A stretch of DNA of 64,000 nt from Bacillus safensis. GTDB taxonomy: Bacteria > Bacillota > Bacilli > Bacillales > Bacillaceae. The DNA is taken from the NCBI GenBank assembly GCA_030159235.1, contig BSBG01000001.1:665461-729460 (forward strand), written 5' to 3'. Under the pieces are notes generated by a model. It saw nothing but the letters and a program-made list of their open reading frames with translations, searched no databases and was not told the DNA's origin. Shown here piece after piece: positions 55,894-64,000 of the stretch. A program made the position numbers and the translations under genes. Each line of letters begins with the position of its first letter. Position 1 is the first letter of the stretch.

Positions 55894-57075
55894 ATGAAAA
55901 ATCCTTATATTAAATCGTCACTTGGTATGTATTTAAACTACTTCATGCTTGGCATGATCAATATTATTGTGGCGTCCAACATGGACAGCTTATCTGAACG
56001 CTACCATGTAGATATTCCGAAAATCAGCCTGCTTGTATCGGCAATCGGAATTGGTAAACTAATTGCTCTCTTTTTCTCCGGCCGGTTAGCCGACAGCTGG
56101 GGACGTAAGCCTGTCATTATTACAGGTAACTTTCTCTACTTATTATTCTTAATTGGTATTCCAACGACAACAAGTTATACACTGGCATTTATCTTTGCGA
56201 TTTCAGCAGGGATTGCAAACTCACTGCTTGATTCGGGAACTTATCCTGCTTTGACAGAATCATTTCCGAAAAAAGCAAGTTCAGCTTCTGTTTTAGTGAA
56301 AGCGTCTGTATCCATTGGTGCGACTGTTCTTCCATTTATTTTGGCGTATCTAGTGGCACATGACATCTTCTGGGGCTGGGCGTTCTTTGGACTAGGGCTT
56401 CTTTATTTACTTGTAGGGATTTACTTGATCTTTATGCCATTCCCGAACCATAAGCAAGTTTCTTCACAAGACGCTCTTCCAGTAGAGGAACAGTTCAAGG
56501 AAGAACCAAAAATGCTTGGCGAAGGCTTAGCTGTTGTACTTATGGGATTCACGTCTACTGCATTGTTTGTCGTATGGCAGACATGGCTTCCACAGCTCGG
56601 GTTAAAATTAATCGGACTTGGCACAGAACAAGCTACGCAGCTTCTATCTTATTTTAGTATTGGAGCACTAGTATCTGTTCTCTTGCTATCGATTGTCTTA
56701 GATAAATTTATTTCACCGATTATGGTGGCCATTATTTATCCTATTGGTGCGTTCCTTGCGATGCTTTCATTATTCCAAATCGAAACGTACAGCATTGTCA
56801 TTGTCAGCACGTTTTTCTTAGGATTATTTACAGCAGGGATCTTCCAGCTTGCGATGAGCATTATGATGAAATTGTTCCCAACAAACAAAGCAACGGCTTC
56901 ATCCTATGTCAACATTGCCGCAAGCTCGGCGTTTATTCTCGTACCGCTCATTACAAGTGGATTGGTCAGCACGTACGATATTAAAATGACATTATTTTTC
57001 GATATGATCATTGCGATCATTAGCGTATTGTTAGCAGTCTTTGTTCTTGGACGAATGAAAAAATTATTTAGATAA
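55894..57075 (+). CDS. MFS transporter, YdiN-like (probable quinate/shikimate uptake)
   Basis: 393 residues, 12 helices, MFS motif GRLADSWGRKPVI (about 61-73). LNYFMLGMINIIVASNMDSL and AGIANSLLDSGTYPALTESFP match the YdiN/YdiM group of E. coli, whose genes flank the quinate/shikimate dehydrogenase ydiB. GGAGTGG precedes the ATG. It is followed 9 bases later by the dehydrogenase gene. About 50 percent similar by eye to the MFS at 58038-59231. Confidence 0.8.
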   Translation: MKNPYIKSSLGMYLNYFMLGMINIIVASNMDSLSERYHVDIPKISLLVSAIGIGKLIALFFSGRLADSWGRKPVIITGNFLYLLFLIGIPTTTSYTLAFIFAISAGIANSLLDSGTYPALTESFPKKASSASVLVKASVSIGATVLPFILAYLVAHDIFWGWAFFGLGLLYLLVGIYLIFMPFPNHKQVSSQDALPVEEQFKEEPKMLGEGLAVVLMGFTSTALFVVWQTWLPQLGLKLIGLGTEQATQLLSYFSIGALVSVLLLSIVLDKFISPIMVAIIYPIGAFLAMLSLFQIETYSIVIVSTFFLGLFTAGIFQLAMSIMMKLFPTNKATASSYVNIAASSAFILVPLITSGLVSTYDIKMTLFFDMIIAIISVLLAVFVLGRMKKLFR

Positions 57076-57084
57076 TTAAAGGAG

Positions 57085-57996
57085 ATGTCAATCATGACAA
57101 ACATACATGAACGTAATATTGATGGTAAAACAAAATTAGTCGGTCTTCTTGCAACACCAATCGGGCACAGCCTTTCACCACGTATGCATAACCTTGGCTA
57201 TACACTAACAGGTATCAACTATGCTTACCTCGCATTTGATTTAGGGAGTGAAGGACTAGAAGCAGCCGTAAACGGTTTGAAAGCAATGGGTGCAGCTGGA
57301 TTTAACATCTCTATGCCACACAAAATGAAAGTACTGGATTACTTAGATGAACTAGATGATTCTGCAAAACATACACGTGCAAGTAACACTGTTGTGAACA
57401 AAGATGGCAAGCTCATCGGTTACAACACAGATGGTCTTGGATATGTGAGAAACTTGATTGAGCATGGCGTTGAATTAGCTGGTCAGAAGGTCACACTCGT
57501 TGGCTCTGGCGGCGCTGCAACACCGATTGCCATTCAGCTTGCACAGTCAGGCATTCGTGAAATTAGTATTTTTGCTCGTAATGATCAATACTTTGTTCAA
57601 GCAGAAGAAAATGTAAATTACATCAACAACGAAATGAAATCCTTCGGTGTCAAAGCAAACATTTTCCCACTTGAAGACAAAGACGCTTTCCGTCGTGAAG
57701 TAGCTGAAAGTGCCATCTTAGCAAACGGGACAAGCCTTGGCATGAAACCATTAGATGAGCTAAGCATTATTGACGATACACTTGATGTATTACGTAAAGA
57801 CTTAATCGTGACAGATGTCGTCTACAACCCGCAAAAAACAAAACTTCTTGCGCAAGCAGAAGAAGCTGGTGCCAAAACGATTAACGGTCTTGGCATGATG
57901 CTATGGCAAGGTGCCCTTGCTTACAAACTCTTCACTGGTGAAGATATGCCAATTGATCAAGTGAAACAAATTCTTTTTGAAAATGACCGATTCTAA
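57085..57996 (+). CDS. quinate/shikimate dehydrogenase (AroE/YdiB family)
   Basis: 303 residues. Substrate domain GLLATPIGHSLSPRMHN (serine pair binding the carboxylate) and NISMPHKMKVLDYLDE with the catalytic Lys; NADP/NAD domain TLVGSGGAATPIAIQLAQSG; closing GLGMMLWQGALAYKLFTGEDMP. The anabolic AroE of Bacillus is usually shorter (about 280) and unlinked to MFS genes; this context points to the catabolic YdiB-like role. AAAGGAG precedes the ATG. A terminator follows. Confidence 0.85.
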   Translation: MSIMTNIHERNIDGKTKLVGLLATPIGHSLSPRMHNLGYTLTGINYAYLAFDLGSEGLEAAVNGLKAMGAAGFNISMPHKMKVLDYLDELDDSAKHTRASNTVVNKDGKLIGYNTDGLGYVRNLIEHGVELAGQKVTLVGSGGAATPIAIQLAQSGIREISIFARNDQYFVQAEENVNYINNEMKSFGVKANIFPLEDKDAFRREVAESAILANGTSLGMKPLDELSIIDDTLDVLRKDLIVTDVVYNPQKTKLLAQAEEAGAKTINGLGMMLWQGALAYKLFTGEDMPIDQVKQILFENDRF

Positions 57997-58004
57997 AACA
58001 AAAG

Positions 58005-58035
58005 AAAGACGACTTCCACTCAGGAGGTCGTCTTT
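58005..58035. terminator. bidirectional intrinsic terminator
   Basis: AAAGACGAC-TCC / GGA-GTCGTCTTT hairpin between the dehydrogenase and the convergent MFS gene. Confidence 0.85.
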
Positions 58036-58037
58036 TT

Positions 58038-59231
58038 TTAATCATGTACCATGATTCGGCGGTATCGATACAGGATATACAGAGCACCGATAATGGCGGC
58101 AACAGCCACCACTGCATCGAACATAAAGATTTGTAAAATGGACAAGTGCGTTTCAATTAAACCTGTTACGACTGGGATGACGACAGCCGCCACCCCACCG
58201 GCTGTGGAAATAATCCCTGTCATCGTTCCTTTGTTCTTCCAGAAGAATTCAGCCATCACAGTTAATGTTAGCTGAAAGACTCCTGCTGTTGAAAATCCCA
58301 AAACAAAGGCATTGATCGTTCCGATGACTGGAGATTTCACGACCAATAGCACACAAATAGAGACAAGTGTAATGATTGGATAGATCAGCAGCACAGTGAC
58401 CGGACGGACAAAACGGCGCAAAAGAAATGCAAGTAATAGGACAGACAGCAGCCCGCCCATGCTATAGTAACTGAGCAATTTTACAGCACTACCCGATGCC
58501 ATTCCCAATATGGTCTCACCGTATGTCGGAAGCCAAATTTGCGGCAATGCGTACAGCCCATTTGACGTAAAGCTGATCACAATGAGTGCAACCCCTTCTC
58601 TCCAAAACGTCGGCTCTGTCGAGAAGCGCGGAAGTCCGTCATGCTCTGTTACCTGTACTTGCTCCGCCTTGCGATGATTCGGAAATGGCAAGGTCCACAG
58701 CATCAAGACATTCACAAGATAAATGAGAGCAGGAACAAAAAATGCCATTCCATAAAATAAATCATGCTCTGCTAAAAAGAAAATCCCCAGTGGCAAAATG
58801 GTTGCCCCAATCGAAATAAAGGCCTTCACCATCACATTCGCAGATCCCGAGCTTTGTGGAAAAACCTCCATTAACGCTGGATATGTTCCTGCATCCATAG
58901 CTGAATTCGCGACCCCTGCCAAAATCGCAAACGCAAAGGCAATTTGATAATTCGGAGACAATGGAATACCGATAAGGAACACCGCCATCAGCACACCCGA
59001 AACCAAAATGACCGGCTTTCGCCCAAAACGATCTGACAGCACGCCCGATAAACCATACGTGAGTACCCTGCCAATGCCAAGCGCCGAAATCATATAACTA
59101 ATTCCCGCACTATTGGTATCTAACTGTTTGATCAAAAATGGCATATTCGAAGCCAAAATAATATTGACCATACCTAATAAAAAATAATTGATATAAAGAC
59201 TAGAAGCCGTTTTCACATACGGATTCCTCAT
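58038..59231 (-). CDS. second YdiN-like MFS transporter
   Basis: 397 residues, 12 helices. LYINYFLLGMVNIILASNM and GVLSDRFGRKPVILV show it is a paralogue of the MFS at 55894-57075, also matching AGVANSAMDAGTYPALMEVFP. The long frame goes to 59321, but the ATG at 59231 follows GAGGAG. It is transcribed toward the dehydrogenase gene, so two related carriers embrace that enzyme. In the 306 bases between this start codon and the following GH1 gene (59232-59537) I see only the latter's terminator. Confidence 0.8.
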   Translation of the reverse strand: MRNPYVKTASSLYINYFLLGMVNIILASNMPFLIKQLDTNSAGISYMISALGIGRVLTYGLSGVLSDRFGRKPVILVSGVLMAVFLIGIPLSPNYQIAFAFAILAGVANSAMDAGTYPALMEVFPQSSGSANVMVKAFISIGATILPLGIFFLAEHDLFYGMAFFVPALIYLVNVLMLWTLPFPNHRKAEQVQVTEHDGLPRFSTEPTFWREGVALIVISFTSNGLYALPQIWLPTYGETILGMASGSAVKLLSYYSMGGLLSVLLLAFLLRRFVRPVTVLLIYPIITLVSICVLLVVKSPVIGTINAFVLGFSTAGVFQLTLTVMAEFFWKNKGTMTGIISTAGGVAAVVIPVVTGLIETHLSILQIFMFDAVVAVAAIIGALYILYRYRRIMVHD

Positions 59232-59505
59232 CCTGACACACTCCTCAACACCATCGTAATGAAGTGACAAATAATGGTCGCACTTATAAGATTTCATGTG
59301 TGAGGAGGAACAACGTCGCATCCTTCACGCTCAAACATCACATCATGTCATGCAGTTCACAGCTAACATGCCCTTCATTTATCAAGCATTTCTTCAATTT
59401 TTCACTAGATCTTATTTTATATGAATGTGAAAGGTAATGATAGTGAATTGCTTAAATTTGAGGGGAATTCATCAATTAAGCGTATGACACCAATGATAGA
59501 AAAGA

Positions 59506-59525
59506 GGAGTGGTTAATTCCACTCC
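59506..59525 (-). terminator. intrinsic terminator of cassette 2
   Basis: GGAGTGG-ttaatt-CCACTCC perfect stem 12 bases after the GH1 stop codon, with a T-rich stretch on the minus strand. Confidence 0.75.
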
Positions 59526-59537
59526 ATAAATGATGTT

Positions 59538-61025
<1,488 letters not shown>

Positions 61026-61031
61026 TCAAGA

Positions 61032-61874
61032 CTATGCGTTATTTCTTTGAACCACTCGATTGACGTGAATAATTAAATACATTTTTTCGTCATTGGATAT
61101 GGTGTAATCCACATTTGTTTTAATATATTTCTCGATTTTCTCCACACATTTTACTTCTTCAGGGTATTTCCTCATGATTTGATCGATTAGATCGTGATCA
61201 TCTGTTTCAAGCATTTTGTTCTCAAGTAAACGCTGAACAAAGAACTGTAAATGTGTTAAAAACCTGGAGTAATTTATCGTATCTGTTGGAATATCGATCT
61301 TATAATGCATTTTGATAATATTTAAAATGTCTTTGACCATATTGGTCATCATCACGATTTGATTTAAATTATCTTTGGTCTGCTGCGCATTTACTAGATG
61401 AAATGCAATATTCGCCGCTTCTTCTTCAGGCAGCTGAATGCCTAATTGTTTTTCTATCAGCTCTAGTGCATGCAGACCAATACTGAATTCTTCGGGGTAA
61501 AATTTCTTTACTTCCCACAGCAGGCGATTTTGTATCGTTAAATTTTCCTTAAAGCGCTTCGTAGCCATAAAAAGGTGATCTGTTAAAGAAATATAAAGAT
61601 GCTCATTCAAGTGTGTAGATAAACGGCGCTTCGCATAGGATATAATCTCATCCGTCATGATTAAAAATTCCTCTGGGGTCTCCCTCATAAGCTCAGCTAA
61701 ATCATTAGACGTGCTTTGATCTTCTAGCACATAAATCTTTTGAATATCAGACTCTTGAATAAGACTGCCTGGCTTATTTTTAAACCCAATCGCCTTACCC
61801 ATTACGATGATTTCCTTACCGTCATCTCTTTTAGCGAGAACCACACTGGTATTCAGCACTTTTATAATTTCCAT
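61032..61874 (-). CDS. BglG/LicT-family antiterminator, cassette 2
   Basis: 280 residues. CAT domain (IIKVLNTSVVLAKRDDGKEIIVMGKAIGFKNKPG) and two PRD domains with HLFMATKRF and NIAFHLVNA. It would bind the RAT at 63887-63909. Unlike cassette 1 it lies between the PTS and the GH1 gene. AAGGTGATATG precedes the ATG. Confidence 0.88.
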   Translation of the reverse strand: MEIIKVLNTSVVLAKRDDGKEIIVMGKAIGFKNKPGSLIQESDIQKIYVLEDQSTSNDLAELMRETPEEFLIMTDEIISYAKRRLSTHLNEHLYISLTDHLFMATKRFKENLTIQNRLLWEVKKFYPEEFSIGLHALELIEKQLGIQLPEEEAANIAFHLVNAQQTKDNLNQIVMMTNMVKDILNIIKMHYKIDIPTDTINYSRFLTHLQFFVQRLLENKMLETDDHDLIDQIMRKYPEEVKCVEKIEKYIKTNVDYTISNDEKMYLIIHVNRVVQRNNA

Positions 61875-61909
61875 ACCATATCACCTTCCTGGTTACATTC
61901 AAAATCGAT

Positions 61910-63787
61910 TTATAAGACAGTTAAAAGTGGCTGCTGATGACCAGAAACAGGATTCGTTTTTCCCTCTTGGGGTAAAATTTCTAAATAATCAGCTGTATTT
62001 GTAATAATGACTGGTGTTGTTGTGTCATAGCCAGCCTTTTGTATATTCTGTTGATCAAATTCAATCAGAAGTTGACCTTGTTTCACTGTATCACCTTTTT
62101 GAACACGTGAAGTAAAATATTGTCCATTTAAGTTCACGGTGTCAATACCAATATGAATCAGAACTTCCACACCAAGGTTGGATTTTAAACCAATGGCATG
62201 ATTTGTATGGAAAATCATTTCTACTTGTCCATCAAAAGGAGCAAATACTTTCCCTTCACTAGGTTGAATCGCTGCCCCTTTCCCCATCACTTCTTCAGAG
62301 AATACTTTATCATTCACTTTTGCTAAAGGAATGATGTCTCCTTTAATCGGTGCATAAATGATTTCGCGATTTCTTGTGTTTTCTGATGTGGAGACAGGCT
62401 CATTTTTCTTCTCGATGTGTTCAGTTTCTGCCTCTTTAAAGCCGATGATGTAAACAGCAATAAACGCGATGACCGCCGCCATGACTGCACCAATAATAGC
62501 AAACGTAAAGTTTGAAGTCCCTTTTTCAATGAAAATCGGCATTGTTGCGATGCCAGGTGAAACCATGACAAACGCTTTTAGCTTAATCAATCCAACAAAA
62601 ATACCTGAAACCCCTGCACCAATCATACATGCGAGTAATGTTTTCTTAAGCTTTAAATGAACGCCGTATAATGCAGGTTCTGTTATCCCAAATAAAGCTG
62701 AGATTCCTCCAGACATGGCAATTTGTTTTAACTTAGGATCTTTTGTTTTAAATGAAACAGCCAAAGCACCTCCGCCTTGCGCAAAGTTCGCCGCTAGCAT
62801 AGCCACCCCGATGAGAGCGTCGTATCCTGGTGAAGCAAGGGAAGCGATAACAACTGGATAGAACACCTTCTGCATCCCAAACATGACGATAAAAGGTAAG
62901 AAAATGGCTAAAATAGCAACGGCTGCCCATCCCGCAGTTTGCTGGATCCATAAGACCCCTGCGGCTAAGCCTGCACCAAGATACATACCGAGCGGCCCTA
63001 AAAACAGTAAACCAATCGGAGCAACAATGATCATTGTGATTAAAGGAACCATAAAGATTTTGACCGGCCCCGGTGATAATTTATCTGCCAGCTTTTCTAC
63101 ATAAGACATCAGCCAAACAATGAGTATAATCGGAATGACCGATGCGCCATAAGAAACAGCTTTCAGTGGAATACCCGCAAAGACAACTGGATCCCCGCTG
63201 CTAAACAGGGCTGTTAAGTTAGGATGCAATAATACCCCAGCCAAAGCCATCGATACCATAGGGTTTGTACCAAACTTTTGTGAGCTTGTATAGGCTAACA
63301 AAATAGGTAGGAAGAAAAACGCTGCATCTGAGATGATTTTCAATACCAAATAGGTTTGGCTGTCTTCTTTCATCAAGTTCAGCATTGGCAATAAAATCAA
63401 TAAAGCCTTCAACATTCCCGCTCCGGCAATTGCAGGGATAATCGGTGCAAAAATGCCAGTGATCAAATTGGCAAAACGATTGAAATATCCTTTTAAGCTA
63501 TGGTCTTTGTTCTGTACAATTTGTCCGCTTGCTTCCGGATTTTGATCAATCAGTTTTGCAAACTCTTTATACACATACCCAACATCATTTCCAATAATAA
63601 CTTGATACTGACCTGCTGTATCTGCTACTTGAATGACGCCATCAAGGCGACTAATTTCTTCAGAGTTTGCTCGTGAGGAGTCTTTTAAAGTCAGTCTTAA
63701 TCTCGTCATACAGTGGATGGCATTTTGAACATTATCACTTCCGCCAATATTTTTTAGAATGTCTTCAGCTAAGTCTTTATGGTTCAT
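61910..63787 (-). CDS. beta-glucoside PTS transporter EIIBCA, cassette 2
   Basis: 625 residues. EIIB with Cys26 in HCMTRLRL, EIIC, then EIIA with VLIHIGIDTVNLNGQYF. The frame is open to 63805; the ATG at 63787 follows GGTGA. Domain order and length are those of cassette 1 and of B. subtilis BglP, yet the EIIB and EIIC sequences differ markedly, so the sugars may differ. Confidence 0.9.
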   Translation of the reverse strand: MNHKDLAEDILKNIGGSDNVQNAIHCMTRLRLTLKDSSRANSEEISRLDGVIQVADTAGQYQVIIGNDVGYVYKEFAKLIDQNPEASGQIVQNKDHSLKGYFNRFANLITGIFAPIIPAIAGAGMLKALLILLPMLNLMKEDSQTYLVLKIISDAAFFFLPILLAYTSSQKFGTNPMVSMALAGVLLHPNLTALFSSGDPVVFAGIPLKAVSYGASVIPIILIVWLMSYVEKLADKLSPGPVKIFMVPLITMIIVAPIGLLFLGPLGMYLGAGLAAGVLWIQQTAGWAAVAILAIFLPFIVMFGMQKVFYPVVIASLASPGYDALIGVAMLAANFAQGGGALAVSFKTKDPKLKQIAMSGGISALFGITEPALYGVHLKLKKTLLACMIGAGVSGIFVGLIKLKAFVMVSPGIATMPIFIEKGTSNFTFAIIGAVMAAVIAFIAVYIIGFKEAETEHIEKKNEPVSTSENTRNREIIYAPIKGDIIPLAKVNDKVFSEEVMGKGAAIQPSEGKVFAPFDGQVEMIFHTNHAIGLKSNLGVEVLIHIGIDTVNLNGQYFTSRVQKGDTVKQGQLLIEFDQQNIQKAGYDTTTPVIITNTADYLEILPQEGKTNPVSGHQQPLLTVL

Positions 63788-63790
63788 TAA

Positions 63791-63805
63791 AGTCACCGCT
63801 TTCAT
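63791..63805 (-). promoter_or_regulatory. cre-like box overlapping the ribosome site of cassette 2
   Basis: On the minus strand ATGAAAGCGGTGACT matches WTGNAANCGNWNNCW at every position. It ends 3 bases before the ATG and includes the Shine-Dalgarno region. A chance match inside a GC-containing ribosome site is possible. Confidence 0.4.
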
Positions 63806-63836
63806 TTTTAATTATAGGAGCTCAGGCAACAAAAAA

Positions 63837-63909
63837 AGACCTGGATTGGGTGGGAATATACAAATACAGATATCCCATCCAATCTAGGTCTTGCCTGCCG
63901 AACAGTAAC
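63837..63909 (-). promoter_or_regulatory. RAT antiterminator and terminator, cassette 2 leader
   Basis: On the minus strand a RAT element (GTTACTGTTCGGCAGGCAAG..., 63887-63909) overlaps the left arm of a long terminator hairpin (63837-63891; arms beginning AGACCTAGATTGG and ending CCAATCCAGGTCT) followed by seven Ts. It closely matches the known SacY/LicT RAT pattern, better than cassette 1. Confidence 0.85.
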
Positions 63910-63960
63910 ACGCCTTATTGAATGTACGCATTATTCTATTTTTAACTTTTCATCGTTTCA

Positions 63961-63975
63961 TGAAACCGCTTTTAA
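63961..63975 (-). promoter_or_regulatory. cre-like box in the cassette 2 promoter region
   Basis: On the minus strand TTAAAAGCGGTTTCA matches the cre consensus with one mismatch. The promoter itself is cut by the window edge or not clear. Confidence 0.45.
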
Positions 63976-64000
63976 CATGTTAATATCTTTATAGTAATTA

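Overview
The window looks like a chromosomal segment of a low-GC Gram-positive in the Bacillus pumilus group (B. pumilus, safensis or altitudinis). The support is that most proteins read as diverged B. subtilis homologues (GanRSPQBA, GntKP, CysL, GlxK, LicT/BglP-type PTS, a Rap-Phr pair). Signals are also Bacillus-like: strong AGGAGG-type ribosome sites, SigA and SigD promoters, CcpA cre boxes and many compact bidirectional terminators. The species-group call is an inference. There are no rRNA or tRNA genes, insertion sequences, phage genes or CRISPR arrays.

Layout. 1-6.3 kb: tail of an OatA/YrhL-type acyltransferase, a methyltransferase/saccharopine-dehydrogenase-like pair divergent from a LuxR regulator, a HAD phosphatase, a MerR regulator and a Gfo/Idh/MocA oxidoreductase. 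6.3-10.7 kb: a soluble two-PAS chemoreceptor with a SigD promoter, an amino-acid permease, and an AlkD-like DNA-repair protein that seems to have lost its start codon. 10.8-15.8 kb: a gluconate permease/kinase operon under an RpiR-type regulator, then a nucleoside hydrolase. 15.8-20.7 kb: an AT-rich accessory patch with a duplicated exported-protein gene divergent from a GHSLGG lipase-like protein and a coiled-coil partner, then a large membrane protein. 20.7-29.8 kb: cysL and the complete galactan operon ganR-SPQ-B-A with operator, promoter and cre. 30-36 kb: CitMHS transporter, an ABC-2 exporter operon, PhnA-like protein, glycerate kinase. 36-41.1 kb: a TetR-controlled MFS plus MacB-like ABC exporter with two matching operators. 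41.1-43 kb: a Rap-Phr cassette. 43-47.4 kb and 59.5-64 kb: two beta-glucoside PTS/6-phospho-beta-glucosidase/antiterminator cassettes, each with its own RAT-terminator leader. 47.6-53.9 kb: a duplicated membrane-anchored protein, PadR-DUF4188 and XRE-DUF3169 pairs (each regulator behind a perfect palindrome), a NUDIX hydrolase, and an amino-acid permease whose leader is a glycine riboswitch. 54.4-59.2 kb: a LacI regulator and a quinate/shikimate locus (two YdiN-like MFS proteins around an AroE/YdiB-like dehydrogenase).

The common theme is plant-polymer catabolism (galactan, beta-glucosides, gluconate, quinate/shikimate, citrate) under carbon-catabolite control, mixed with signalling and export genes. 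The observations I rate highest are the glycine riboswitch on the permease, the lipase-like accessory island that may belong to type VII secretion, the Rap-Phr overlap, the missing start codon of the DNA-repair gene, and the set of self-consistent new operators (TetR, PadR, XRE, MerR, RpiR).
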